Positions 6,992-16,933 of a stretch of DNA of 52,915 bases are shown piece by piece. The notes beneath the pieces were generated by a model, which saw only the letters and a list, made by a program, of their open reading frames with translations, was not told the DNA's origin and made no database searches. The number at the start of each line of letters is the position of its first letter. The first letter of the stretch is position 1. The position numbers were made by a program, and so were the translations under genes. This DNA is from Bacteroidales bacterium (GTDB lineage: Bacteria > Bacteroidota > Bacteroidia > Bacteroidales > F082): positions 1 to 52,915 of the forward strand of contig JAFXMK010000015.1 in the NCBI GenBank assembly GCA_017530365.1, in the 5' to 3' direction.

Positions 6992-9550
6992 ATGTTCAAA
7001 ATAGTCTGGGATAAGCCACATAACGGGGTGACACTCACGATGTCATCTGCTGGAGAAGCCCTCGCCATTGCGCCGAGGCCAGTTTTTTATGAAGAATTGG
7101 ATCTTTTGGGATTGAATCACATGGGGTGGGTTTATCCTCATTCCGATGCTCCACTTCTTTGGGCTTGTGACCGCCGTTATTTCTATTGCGGTGTACTTGT
7201 GATGGAAGTCAAAGGAGGCAATCTTTTCGACGACCCAGAAATTATCCTGACTCCTGAAGGAAAGAACATCGTCCTTACCCCTATAGATATTGAAGCCTTA
7301 CGCGAAGTCAATGCCGATACAATGTTTCTCATTGAACATGAAGCGATGGAGTTCATCAATAGTGTTTATCGTCGTTATAAAGGTATAACAAAAGCTTCAG
7401 AGACAAATCCTGACATTGACTTCCAGGCTCTGGCCGCGCGGATTGAAAAGAAGACAGGAGAAAAGCAAGTAGTCATAAAAGAGTCTTGCGACAGTTTCGA
7501 CATCATGTCTGAAAGTGAAGCAAACGCTCAAGGCAAGGGGGCTGTGTTGACGAGCAAAATTGATATGTTCATTGCTTCATTCTCAGGAGGTAAAGATTCT
7601 CTAGTGTTATTAGACCTTGTTACAAGAGTAATACCAAGCACTGAATTCTCCGTCATCTATTCTAATACTGGATATGAGCTGCCAACCTCACTAGAATTAT
7701 ACAAGAAAACCGAAGAGTTCTATAAAAAAGCATACCCGGAACTTACATTCCTGATGTCTGAAAACCATCAACCAGTAATGTATTATTGGGACAAAATGGG
7801 TTCTCCAAGTCGAATGCATCGTTGGTGTTGTGCTGTTATGAAAACAGCCCCTCTGTATCGTTTACTAAAAGAGGAAGCTCGTTTAGGGAAGCAACCTTCA
7901 GTTCTTGTTTTTGAAGGTGTCCGGTCAGAAGAAAGTGAGCGTCGCTCTCAATATAATAGAACAGGCAAAGGAGTAAAGCATAACAATGTGATCAATGCTA
8001 GACCTATATTTGAGTGGAATGCAACCGAGATTTACTTATATATCCTCCTTCACAATCTTCCGTATAATAATGCATATAGAAAAGGACTTGCTCGTGTCGG
8101 TTGTTCTATCTGTCCTTTCTCTTCGGAGTGGTCTGAATATGTAGTTATGAAACAATATCCCGACTGCATAAAAGGGTTTGTGGACGAGTTATTTGAAAAG
8201 ACATCTGAGATAGGCATTTCAAACGATGTCACAAAGCGACAATACATAAAAGATGGAAAATGGAAGTTACGTGCGGGTGGTAAGACCTCAAATACAGAAG
8301 GATCTTCGGTACAATTCATAACAACTATTCCAGATTTTTATGCTATTGTCAAGCATCCAAAAGAGGACATCCTAAAGTGGCTCATCCCTGTTGGGGCAAT
8401 CTCTATCATTGGTCGAGATGAGTCAGAAATTGTTGGTAACCTCAAGTATGAAAAAGACACGTTCCAATTCGTCATCAAGTATGACAAAGACAATTTCACC
8501 ATCACATTTAATAATGTCCCCAACGACCCTATTTTTCATAGTTTGTTAAAGAGAGCCATTTACAAAGCTACATACTGCGTCCATTGTGAAGTTTGCGAAG
8601 TTGAATGCCCTACCGGTGCGCTATCAGTCGTTCCAATAGTCACAATAAACAAAGAGAAGTGTGTCCATTGTCATAAATGCCTTACATTCAAAGACAGAGG
8701 ATGTGTGATGGCTAGCTCAATTAATATATCAGAATCAACGAATAAAAATAATCCAAGAATGGCAACATCTGGTATAGATAGATATTCAACCTTTGGTTTA
8801 AGAGAGAAATGGATTAATGAATTCTTCTTAGACTATGACAATTTCTTCCAAGGAGGAAATCAATTGGGTACAAAAATGGTTCCTGCTTGCATAAACTGGT
8901 TTAGAGAAAGTGAAATCCTTGATCAAAAAGACAAAGTCATTACACCATTCGGTTTGGCATGTGCTCCTGTTTATCCTGATAATCAACCTTTGATATGGGA
9001 GTTTCTTTGGGTTAATCTTTCATATAATTCTCAGATTATTAATTTCTACACTTCGAAAATCCCATTCAATAGAGCTTTTTCAAAACCTGAGCTTCTTGCC
9101 ATGTTGAAGGAAACTTATCCAGATATTGCCGAAGCGACGCTTGGAAATCCGCTTGGTGCTCTATGCAATATGTTTGGGATTGGAGAAGATACGATTATTG
9201 GTGATACCTTACGACAAGGTGTTATAAAAGCAAAAGGTCGCTCAGTTGAAACAGTGATGAGAATGCCTCATAATGAGGTTTCGTATAAAACCGTCGCTTA
9301 TTCTTTGTTCAGATATGCAGAATCCAATAATAGACGATCGCTTACTATATCTGAGTTCTATGCGGAAGGTCAAGAAGAAGGTGTCTACCGTCAATTCGGT
9401 GTAGATCGCCCAGTTCTTGAGCGCATTCTTCGCACCCTTCAGGAAGAGCGTAACCACATTCTTAATGTCCAACTCAACCTGGGTCTAGACAATATCAATT
9501 TACGCGAGGATATTTCCTCTACTGACATTATCAAAATGATGCTTAATTGA
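6992..9550 (+). CDS. brxP: BrxP: PAPS-reductase-family protein of type 4 BREX
   Basis: The defining gene of type 4 BREX. ATG 6992 (852 residues) is chosen over the TTG at 6962. Residues ~1-190 are an unassigned N-terminal region. The adenylating PAPS-reductase/DndC-like domain follows, with SFSGGKDS at about 196-203, HRWCCAVMK near 277, FEGVRSEESERRS near 307 and the Cys pair in VGCSICPF near 370. Two 4Fe-4S clusters follow: CVHCEVCEVECP at ~529 and CVHCHKC at ~557. From ~590 to the end lies a DUF4007-like domain (STFGLREKW, LGTKMVPACINWF, TPFG). The chemistry of this family is sulfur transfer, so DNA sulfur modification like Dnd/Ssp phosphorothioation is a reasonable inference; no DNA methylase is encoded nearby. 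It is the first gene of the operon, and brxC starts about 20 bp after its stop. Confidence 0.88.
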   Translation: MFKIVWDKPHNGVTLTMSSAGEALAIAPRPVFYEELDLLGLNHMGWVYPHSDAPLLWACDRRYFYCGVLVMEVKGGNLFDDPEIILTPEGKNIVLTPIDIEALREVNADTMFLIEHEAMEFINSVYRRYKGITKASETNPDIDFQALAARIEKKTGEKQVVIKESCDSFDIMSESEANAQGKGAVLTSKIDMFIASFSGGKDSLVLLDLVTRVIPSTEFSVIYSNTGYELPTSLELYKKTEEFYKKAYPELTFLMSENHQPVMYYWDKMGSPSRMHRWCCAVMKTAPLYRLLKEEARLGKQPSVLVFEGVRSEESERRSQYNRTGKGVKHNNVINARPIFEWNATEIYLYILLHNLPYNNAYRKGLARVGCSICPFSSEWSEYVVMKQYPDCIKGFVDELFEKTSEIGISNDVTKRQYIKDGKWKLRAGGKTSNTEGSSVQFITTIPDFYAIVKHPKEDILKWLIPVGAISIIGRDESEIVGNLKYEKDTFQFVIKYDKDNFTITFNNVPNDPIFHSLLKRAIYKATYCVHCEVCEVECPTGALSVVPIVTINKEKCVHCHKCLTFKDRGCVMASSINISESTNKNNPRMATSGIDRYSTFGLREKWINEFFLDYDNFFQGGNQLGTKMVPACINWFRESEILDQKDKVITPFGLACAPVYPDNQPLIWEFLWVNLSYNSQIINFYTSKIPFNRAFSKPELLAMLKETYPDIAEATLGNPLGALCNMFGIGEDTIIGDTLRQGVIKAKGRSVETVMRMPHNEVSYKTVAYSLFRYAESNNRRSLTISEFYAEGQEEGVYRQFGVDRPVLERILRTLQEERNHILNVQLNLGLDNINLREDISSTDIIKMMLN

Positions 9551-9570
9551 ACCCCTTCAAACGCGATATC

Positions 9571-12500
9571 ATGGCACGTTATTCCGATTACATCCAAATG
9601 CAAAACTATCTGCCAGTGTACGACATCACGGCAGAATCTAGCAATCGTCTTTGGGCTTCTTTTATCCCTACGAACCAGTTCTGCGATTTGCTGCAACAAA
9701 CGATGACCGCTGTGTCTTCGTCCGAAAAATCCAAACGCAAGAGCATTTGGGTACAAGGCACATTTGGAACGGGCAAATCTCACGCCAGCTCCGTTGTCCG
9801 ACACCTCCTTTGCGATAAATACGAGGATGTCAGTTTTTATTTTAACAAAATAGAAGACATCAGCCTTCGCAATCAGGTGGATAATTTCCGCAAAAATAAG
9901 CGCCTCTTCTCTGTAGTCATCAAAGGAGTTGAAGGTGCTTATGACCTGCCTCGCTTTGCCCTTTCCTTGCAACGTGAGGTTAAAGATGCCCTTAACGCTG
10001 CTGGCCACACCAAAATAGTAGTCAAATCAGATTTTGAGAGTGCTGTCCAATATGTTGAGCAACACATGCAATACACTCAGGATGCCATTGATAAACACGA
10101 CGACCTCAAAGACATCGCCCCTACTCCAGAGGATGTTATCACTCTTCTTAGGACAAACAACATTCAAGCCTATTTAGAATTGGAAGAAGCTCTTTATGAG
10201 ACTGTTGGAGTAACCTTAACCTCTAAAAATGTCAGCGAATGGCTTGCCGAGGTAGAACGCGCCATCGAGTCTGAAGGAATTGCTGATGGCTTAGTTATCT
10301 TTTGGGATGAGTTCACCTCCATTATGGAAGCCATCGGTAGTGACCGCATCAACGTCCTACAGAATATCGCAGAGAAGTCTCAAAGCTGCAATCTCTTTCT
10401 GTTCTTGATTTCTCACCGCGTAGAAGATCAGGTAGCTTCAGGCGGTAAACGCGATGATGTAAAAACGATGAATGATCGCTTCTACACCATCCGTTACATG
10501 ATGGATGAAGTGTCTACTTACAAGGTAATGCGTCATACTTTCGACGTGAAAAACGATGAAGGTTACGATATTCTTAAATATAACCGCACTGTCAAACTCA
10601 ATGAACTTATTGACTACCTCTGCGAAGGAGGTGTTGAGGATGAGCGCAAAAGCATCCTCGAACTCTTCCCTATGCACCCTTATAGTGCTTTCTTATGCTC
10701 CAAACTTTCAGACTATGTAGGTTCCGCCAACCGTTCAGTCGTTAACTTTATGAACGATGACAAAAAGGGCTTTCGTAAGTTCATTGCAGATGAATCTGTT
10801 TTTGATTTGAGGGGGTTGCTAACGGCAGAATGGCTTTGGGACTTTTTCTATGATAGCTTTGCGGCAAATCCTCTCTGTGGAGCCTTTACTTCCAATTTCC
10901 AAAACCATATTTACAAAGTACAAAAAGAAGGAGGCGATGATTATGTTCGTGTTTATAAAGGCATACTCCTACTCAATACGCTATCTACACAATTTGCCAC
11001 CAAGAGTCCTGAAATCATAGCCAGAATCTCGCCTAATGAAAAGAGCATCCGTGGCCTCTTTGCCGATGATCGTCTGGAGCCCAAGATGGACGACATCCTG
11101 CGCTTCCTTGACACCAATCAGATAATTGCCCGTGATGTGTTTGGTGAGTTCAAGATCTCCGTCAGTTCGCTCAATCCGGTCGAGATTGCCAACGAAAAAG
11201 AGAAAGTAAAAGCGCAATTTAAGTCTGCAATTGATTTTCTGTCCTTCAATCTTGCCGCCAAGACGAACCTTACCAAACTCTTTAATGTTGGTGACTACCT
11301 CATCCGTAAATGCGACCCTCAGGTTTTCTCTTGCTCGGATGCTGAATCCTTAATTCGCGCAAAGCTGGGTAAATACACCTCAGAAAAGCCCAACACATTG
11401 CATGTGGTAATTTATTTGTCAATAACCGAAGATGAACGCCGAGCAGCCGAAAACCGAGTGAAGGATTTCTCCATAGAATACCCAAATTCTATTCATATTA
11501 TTCCAGATGAGTTCTTCACAGAGGAGGCTCGCTCAAAGTTTATTGACTTCATTGCCAATCATAATGTTGCAAAAAGCCATTATCAAGAGTCTATCGAAAA
11601 GGAAAGTGAACAAGCGGCAAAGATGCTTGTGACCAAATGGAGCAATCGTCTTGTAAATGGATCGTTCACCTTGTATTTCAACGGCGAGCAGACCCGTGAA
11701 GGAATAATAGCCAACATCTATATGCTTATCAATAAAAAATATAGCTGTAGAGTGTTTAGTAAAGGTTTGGAATCTGTTAAGGCATACAGAGCAGGTGTTA
11801 AAGACGTTAAAGACACTTTCTTTGCTAACAAGAATTTCCCCGCACTTGTACTGCAAATGCTTCAGTCGCCTAACCGTGACAGGCTAACCAAATTCTCAGG
11901 CTCAGATATTCCGGCAAAATATGTTTTTGAAGAGAACGACAACCATTTGGTTGATGAAGATTGCAAACTAACCTCAGCAGCAATTTCTGGTAACTGCTGG
12001 ATTGCGCAAGTTTGCGAAGAGGTTGACAAATGCATCGAAAAGGCCAAGAAAAAGTATGTCGACAAATTCTCTCTTTCCGAGGTTTTTGCTCCATTAATGA
12101 GACCACCTTATGGCTTCTTCTCTTCACGCGCCAACTGGGTAGCTTTTTCCTATGCACTTCGCAAGCATAAAGCCGATTTGTTTGTTACATCTATTTCCCA
12201 ACCTATCTCTGATGAGAAACTCACTGAAATGATTGTGGAATTGTTCAAGATGTGGAACGATGGCCACTCCGAGGCCAACAACAAGCTTTTGCTCCGCTTT
12301 GGTTCTAAGGAAGAGAGCGAGCTCACCCAATTGCTTTACGAAGTTTTCCAACTACAGTTTATCAAGGACATTCCCGAAGTTAAGAGCCTCAGCAATGTTC
12401 GTTGGGGAATCAACGAGTTTTGTAAACAGAAATCCAAATATCCACTTTGGGTACTCACTTACTGCGATAATGTTAACGAGAAATTGGCTACTATAATCAA

Positions 12501-13053
12501 GCAGCTTATAGAAGTACTCGAAGCCGACCAGAATCCTGATATTGCCAAAATCAAAAATTTATATCATCAAGTCAGTGGCGAAAGAGTGGATATTGCTCAG
12601 TTGGTTTCTAACCCCAATAATTATGAAAACGGCTTTTATAACTTCATCAATTCGATGAAGACGGTTAAGATACAGAAAGAATGGTGGGACGAACTTATTG
12701 AGGAAATCTCTCACCTACAATCCGAGGTTGCTTTCCGCAAGGAGTCAGATGTTCGTGAATGCGTTTATACTTTCTACAACACAAAACGAGACGAGCAGAA
12801 TCCAACTCCGACTCCAAAGCCGAACACCCCCACCTCATCAAGTACTACACCAACACAAGTTACAGCCACGCCTTCGACCATCCCCACAACCTTTAATCCT
12901 GTCAAAAAAACCGTTGACCCTGAGTCAGTCAAGAAAGCGAAAAATCTAGTCAAAGAAGCCAATATGCCAGGAGTGCTTTGGCAGAAAGTTGTTTTGGACA
13001 TCATTGACAACAACCCGGAAGTAGCCGAGTTCATTTCCAAATACCTATCGTAA
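9571..13053 (+). CDS. brxC: BrxC/PglY-type ATPase of BREX
   Basis: Large BREX P-loop ATPase of 1160 residues from ATG 9571 (a TTG at 9547 inside the brxP stop is the alternative). The Walker A motif is in WVQGTFGTGKSHASS at about residues 60-74 and Walker B in LVIFWDEFTS near 240. The long remainder is the family's helical body. Residues ~1075-1110 are a Pro/Thr-rich linker (TPTPKPNTPTSSSTTPT), after which a short folded tail runs to the end. BrxC proteins are DNA-associated ATPases required for BREX defence and modification in the systems studied. The gene ends 3 bp before pglZ. Confidence 0.88.
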   Translation: MARYSDYIQMQNYLPVYDITAESSNRLWASFIPTNQFCDLLQQTMTAVSSSEKSKRKSIWVQGTFGTGKSHASSVVRHLLCDKYEDVSFYFNKIEDISLRNQVDNFRKNKRLFSVVIKGVEGAYDLPRFALSLQREVKDALNAAGHTKIVVKSDFESAVQYVEQHMQYTQDAIDKHDDLKDIAPTPEDVITLLRTNNIQAYLELEEALYETVGVTLTSKNVSEWLAEVERAIESEGIADGLVIFWDEFTSIMEAIGSDRINVLQNIAEKSQSCNLFLFLISHRVEDQVASGGKRDDVKTMNDRFYTIRYMMDEVSTYKVMRHTFDVKNDEGYDILKYNRTVKLNELIDYLCEGGVEDERKSILELFPMHPYSAFLCSKLSDYVGSANRSVVNFMNDDKKGFRKFIADESVFDLRGLLTAEWLWDFFYDSFAANPLCGAFTSNFQNHIYKVQKEGGDDYVRVYKGILLLNTLSTQFATKSPEIIARISPNEKSIRGLFADDRLEPKMDDILRFLDTNQIIARDVFGEFKISVSSLNPVEIANEKEKVKAQFKSAIDFLSFNLAAKTNLTKLFNVGDYLIRKCDPQVFSCSDAESLIRAKLGKYTSEKPNTLHVVIYLSITEDERRAAENRVKDFSIEYPNSIHIIPDEFFTEEARSKFIDFIANHNVAKSHYQESIEKESEQAAKMLVTKWSNRLVNGSFTLYFNGEQTREGIIANIYMLINKKYSCRVFSKGLESVKAYRAGVKDVKDTFFANKNFPALVLQMLQSPNRDRLTKFSGSDIPAKYVFEENDNHLVDEDCKLTSAAISGNCWIAQVCEEVDKCIEKAKKKYVDKFSLSEVFAPLMRPPYGFFSSRANWVAFSYALRKHKADLFVTSISQPISDEKLTEMIVELFKMWNDGHSEANNKLLLRFGSKEESELTQLLYEVFQLQFIKDIPEVKSLSNVRWGINEFCKQKSKYPLWVLTYCDNVNEKLATIIKQLIEVLEADQNPDIAKIKNLYHQVSGERVDIAQLVSNPNNYENGFYNFINSMKTVKIQKEWWDELIEEISHLQSEVAFRKESDVRECVYTFYNTKRDEQNPTPTPKPNTPTSSSTTPTQVTATPSTIPTTFNPVKKTVDPESVKKAKNLVKEANMPGVLWQKVVLDIIDNNPEVAEFISKYLS

Positions 13054-13056
13054 ACT

Positions 13057-15489
13057 ATGGACGCATCAGATAAAATTATTCGTTTCGACTCCTACGAAGC
13101 CTTGCTCGATGAAATCAAGCGCGATATGACCGACGGCGACCCGCTACGCTGTCGATACCCCGTCCGCTTCATCCTGCTAAACAATTTCGATGTCTTCACA
13201 AAGTTTGCACAGGACTTGGCTCATCATGGCGTTTCGCCCTTAAATCTTGAAGAACTTATAGAAAACACCCCCGATCGTTGGATAACTACAGATGAACTTT
13301 GTCAAGCCATAAAAGACCGTAAGGTAAGAACCTTGGTCACGCCTTTTTCAGAATTGGTTCGTTTCTATTCAGAAAACGACTTTCGCGGCTTCTTCAATGA
13401 GATAATGATTAACACAGAGGATGTTGACCGCCCTGAAAAGCGCATCTATATTCCATTGATTGGCCTCCAGAATCGATTTAGCAATTTCCTCAACAGCTTT
13501 GCTCGCATTGAGGAAAGCGCACCCGTTTGGGCTTATCTCTCGGAGGAACAGAAGACCAAGGTGTTTCTTACAACTATCAAGAATGAAGCCAACTCTAATC
13601 TCAAAAAAGGTAGTATAGTAGTCCTCAACACATTGTACGATTGGCTCCGTTTCTGGAAAAACCAAGCTCCGCAGACTCAAATTGTCTGCTCTTCAGGTCC
13701 AATAAACCGTAGAGAAAAAAACTCTGATCCAGACAACATCTTTACTTTTGAACATATCCAAAACTCTCACCAGTACATTGAATCATTCCTGGGCATCAAT
13801 GTCCCGTTTGCATACAAAGAATCTGAGGAAGACTATTGGGCTATGTTGCTTGCTGACATACTCAAGAGTAACCCAGCGTCTTTTAGTTTTTCCTCCTATG
13901 TCTCAGCCCTTTTCGGTTTTGCTAAAGTCGCGCCGCGAGATTTGTTCTACCGCTGGGTGCTAACAGACACCATTCCATACCACCGTTGGTTACTGAAGAA
14001 TTACTTCCTTTCTTCTTCCGTTGCTGACAAATACCCCTACTTAAAGATATGTTTAGAGGAGTTGACGGAATACGAGACATACAGCGAACTTTCATCAAAG
14101 GTCGCTGAGCGCATTTTCTATTTCAGCCAGCCTCATGCTCAGATGCAATTTGCCTCAGAACGTGAGTTCTTGATGAAACGCTCATCCACTATCTTCATCG
14201 AGTTTACGGATAAAGCCACTGAGAGTTATATCAAAACCTGCATTTCTGAAATTAGCCAAAATAACATACAACTTGCAATCGCACTCACGACAGGTGTGTT
14301 TGATTTTGAAAAAGTTATGCTCACAGCCTGGTATGCCGACCGTGACCATACTGGCCTTTCCCTTGAAAAAGCAGCTGAAAAATACCCCGATTTGAGGATG
14401 TATCTATCCGACCTCAAACCTTCCGAGAAAAAACAAGATAACTGGTACTTGTACTACTTTGATGCTTACCGCGAAGCCAAGCTCTCCGATGAAATCACTG
14501 AAAAAATCCATTCTTACATCACGGAGAAAAACCATGATGAGAACTCCTTCTATGGTTGGTATCATTCGTTCAACGAAACACATGACCTTCTTAACAAACA
14601 CATTTCCTCTAACGACCTGCAACCCGATAAGGTGTATTGGATTGATGCTTTAGGTGCCGAGTTTCTTCCTTTCCTTCTTTCGGTATTTGAGGAAGAAAGT
14701 AACGGTTACCGTGTGATTCACTCCGAGGTTACGCGCTGCACCATTCCTTCTGCAACATCACAAAATCGTTTTGATAATGTGGTGAAATTTGGAGAACTTG
14801 ATGAAATAGCTCACGATAGTACTGGCTACCAGAAAAATTCCACCTTGGTCAAGGAATTGACGATTCTTGCAAAAAAGATGTGGGAGATAATGATCAGCAA
14901 TTCACATGGCGAACATACTATTGCCATCGTTTCTGACCACGGTCTAAGCTGTCTCTCTCGTAAAGCAGAGTCGAAAAAATATGATGCCAAAGTTGAGCAT
15001 GATGGCCGTTACATAAAAGTTCCCGCAGATGGAAAGTTATATCATGACTCCGACTATGTAGTTCACATCAATGAAAACGACGGAGAGCGATATAAAATAG
15101 CCCTTACACACTCGTCGCTGGGTCGTAAACCCGTCCATGAAGTTCACGGTGGCTGCACTCCTGAAGAAGTGCTAGTTCCATATCTCATCATTACAAACAA
15201 GAAACAGAATCTGACTCGTTTTAAATATGAGTTGGTTTCCAAAGAATTAGAAGTTTCCGAGCCAGTCGTTTCTGTTGTCATTATGCCTCAGCCTTCTAAG
15301 GTCAAGCTTACTATTGACAATCAAGAATACAACATGACACGGAGCGCTGGCAAATGGTCTGTCCGTGTTGAAGGATTGGAGGAAGGCGAATACAAGGTGG
15401 ATATATCCATTCCTGGCGGAACATCCCATAGTGAAACAATCAAAGTTATTGGCACCGGTTTCGGTGGAAATGACTTCCTAAAGTTTTAA
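13057..15489 (+). CDS. pglZ: PglZ, alkaline-phosphatase-fold protein of BREX
   Basis: The gene shared by all BREX types; the protein has 810 residues. The PglZ domain lies in the second half: metal-binding IDALGAEFLPF at about residue 528, RCTIPSATSQNR near 565, IVSDHGLS near 627, and EVHGGCTPEEVLVPYLI near 695. These are the expected metal-site and core motifs of the alkaline phosphatase superfamily. The N-terminal half (1-480) is helical and family-specific, and the last ~100 residues look like a small beta domain (KVKLTIDNQEYNM, GGTSHSETIKV). It sits 3 bp after brxC and 3 bp before brxL. Confidence 0.92.
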   Translation: MDASDKIIRFDSYEALLDEIKRDMTDGDPLRCRYPVRFILLNNFDVFTKFAQDLAHHGVSPLNLEELIENTPDRWITTDELCQAIKDRKVRTLVTPFSELVRFYSENDFRGFFNEIMINTEDVDRPEKRIYIPLIGLQNRFSNFLNSFARIEESAPVWAYLSEEQKTKVFLTTIKNEANSNLKKGSIVVLNTLYDWLRFWKNQAPQTQIVCSSGPINRREKNSDPDNIFTFEHIQNSHQYIESFLGINVPFAYKESEEDYWAMLLADILKSNPASFSFSSYVSALFGFAKVAPRDLFYRWVLTDTIPYHRWLLKNYFLSSSVADKYPYLKICLEELTEYETYSELSSKVAERIFYFSQPHAQMQFASEREFLMKRSSTIFIEFTDKATESYIKTCISEISQNNIQLAIALTTGVFDFEKVMLTAWYADRDHTGLSLEKAAEKYPDLRMYLSDLKPSEKKQDNWYLYYFDAYREAKLSDEITEKIHSYITEKNHDENSFYGWYHSFNETHDLLNKHISSNDLQPDKVYWIDALGAEFLPFLLSVFEEESNGYRVIHSEVTRCTIPSATSQNRFDNVVKFGELDEIAHDSTGYQKNSTLVKELTILAKKMWEIMISNSHGEHTIAIVSDHGLSCLSRKAESKKYDAKVEHDGRYIKVPADGKLYHDSDYVVHINENDGERYKIALTHSSLGRKPVHEVHGGCTPEEVLVPYLIITNKKQNLTRFKYELVSKELEVSEPVVSVVIMPQPSKVKLTIDNQEYNMTRSAGKWSVRVEGLEEGEYKVDISIPGGTSHSETIKVIGTGFGGNDFLKF

Positions 15490-15492
15490 AAA

Positions 15493-16926
15493 ATGAGCGA
15501 ATTAGGTAATAAAATAAGAACAGTTTTCGGCTCTGCTGCCATTTTGAAAAACCCTCAAAACTACGATGTTTTCTTGGGAAGAAATCTCCCTTCATTTGTG
15601 AAGGACTTCTTGATTTCTCAATATGCTTTGCCTGACGGAACACTCCGCAAGCAAGAGCTTGCTCGTTTTCTTGATGAGCATATTCCCAGTAATAATAATG
15701 CTGTGAAGGCTCGTTTGCGTAATGGCGAGACTTTAACATTGCTTACCCGTTTCATCGTTACCACCAACCTCCTTGCTAACAAGGTTCAGTTTCAAATTCC
15801 AGATATGGGAATCAAGCCAAACGAGACCCTTATTCCTCCATATCTTGTTGAAAAATACCCCTCCGACTTGATTGATGGAGAAAAGTGGGGCCTCCTGAAA
15901 ATAGTCTATATTCCACCCGATGAAATGGGCCCTGGGCATGTAGAAATGGTTGATTTCAGACCCTTTAAGCCTTTGGAAAAATTGGATCTGAACTTGTATC
16001 GTAATTTCAGGTCGGCGTTTACCACAGAAGAATGGATTGATGTCATCATCTCAGCGATGGAGTACAATCCTGCTTCATTCAAAAACCAAACTCAAAAACT
16101 TGAATTTATCACCCGACTCTTGCCTTTCATTGAGCCACGCCTCAATATGGTGGAACTTGCCCCAAAAGGCACAGGTAAGTCTTATGTTTTCGGCAACCTT
16201 AGTAAATATTCATGGTTGGTAAGTGGCGGAGCCGTATCGCGAGCCAAGCTGTTCTTCGACAAGTCTCGAAGAACACCTGGCATCATGCACGACCATGATT
16301 TGGTTTCTTTCGATGAAATCCAAAGTATAACCTTCACTGACCCGTTGGAAATGAGAGCTATCTTAAAGGGTTACCTGGAATACGGCAAGGCAACGGTAGA
16401 CAACTATGAGTTCATGTCCGAATGTGGTCTTATGCTGCTCGGCAACATCGAACTTACGTCCGAAGGTTTCCCTCGCAGCGATCGTTACTTTGACGAGCTT
16501 CCTGGTGTCTTTCACGAATCCGCTCTTCTTGACCGTTTTCATGGATTTATCGAAGGTTGGCTGCTCCCGCGTATGAATAATGACATGATTCTTCGTGATT
16601 GGACAATCAATGTCGAGTTTTTCTCTGAAGTGATGCACAAACTTCGTGTTGCTCCTGAATACGCAGAGTTGGTCAACAATGCAATCGAGATACCTCCTAA
16701 AGCCGACACGCGTCATCTTAATGCTGTTAAGCGTATCGCTACAGCTTACTGTAAGCTTCTATTCCCGAATATCACAAACGTCGAAGATCTCGACAAATAT
16801 GAATTTGACCGCTATTGTCTCCAGCCTGCCATTCATCGTCGTGACCAAGTTCGCCGCCAATGCGCCAACATCGACAATGAAAGCTCTTTCTCCAAGCCTA
16901 TGCCTGACATTCGTGTAAAAGACTGA
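15493..16926 (+). CDS. brxL: BrxL, AAA+ ATPase of BREX (short form)
   Basis: AAA+ ATPase of 477 residues. Walker A is ELAPKGTGKSYVFGNLS at about residues 219-235 and Walker B VSFDEIQS near 271; LMLLGNIE near 315 fits sensor 1, followed by the ALLDRFHGFIEGW segment typical of the family. Members from type 1 systems are about 680 residues with a C-terminal Lon-like domain. This one ends soon after the ATPase core, like the short branch of the family, so no protease active site is present. Characterised BrxL proteins form MCM-like rings on DNA and are needed for phage restriction. It follows pglZ by 3 bp; the next gene starts 7 bp after its stop. Confidence 0.88.
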   Translation: MSELGNKIRTVFGSAAILKNPQNYDVFLGRNLPSFVKDFLISQYALPDGTLRKQELARFLDEHIPSNNNAVKARLRNGETLTLLTRFIVTTNLLANKVQFQIPDMGIKPNETLIPPYLVEKYPSDLIDGEKWGLLKIVYIPPDEMGPGHVEMVDFRPFKPLEKLDLNLYRNFRSAFTTEEWIDVIISAMEYNPASFKNQTQKLEFITRLLPFIEPRLNMVELAPKGTGKSYVFGNLSKYSWLVSGGAVSRAKLFFDKSRRTPGIMHDHDLVSFDEIQSITFTDPLEMRAILKGYLEYGKATVDNYEFMSECGLMLLGNIELTSEGFPRSDRYFDELPGVFHESALLDRFHGFIEGWLLPRMNNDMILRDWTINVEFFSEVMHKLRVAPEYAELVNNAIEIPPKADTRHLNAVKRIATAYCKLLFPNITNVEDLDKYEFDRYCLQPAIHRRDQVRRQCANIDNESSFSKPMPDIRVKD

Positions 16927-16933
16927 CGCGATT

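Noticed and set aside
9547-9571. TTG start for brxC overlapping the brxP stop
   Set aside because: Possible, but ATG 9571 gives a normal N-terminus; the extra eight residues add no conserved sequence that I can see.
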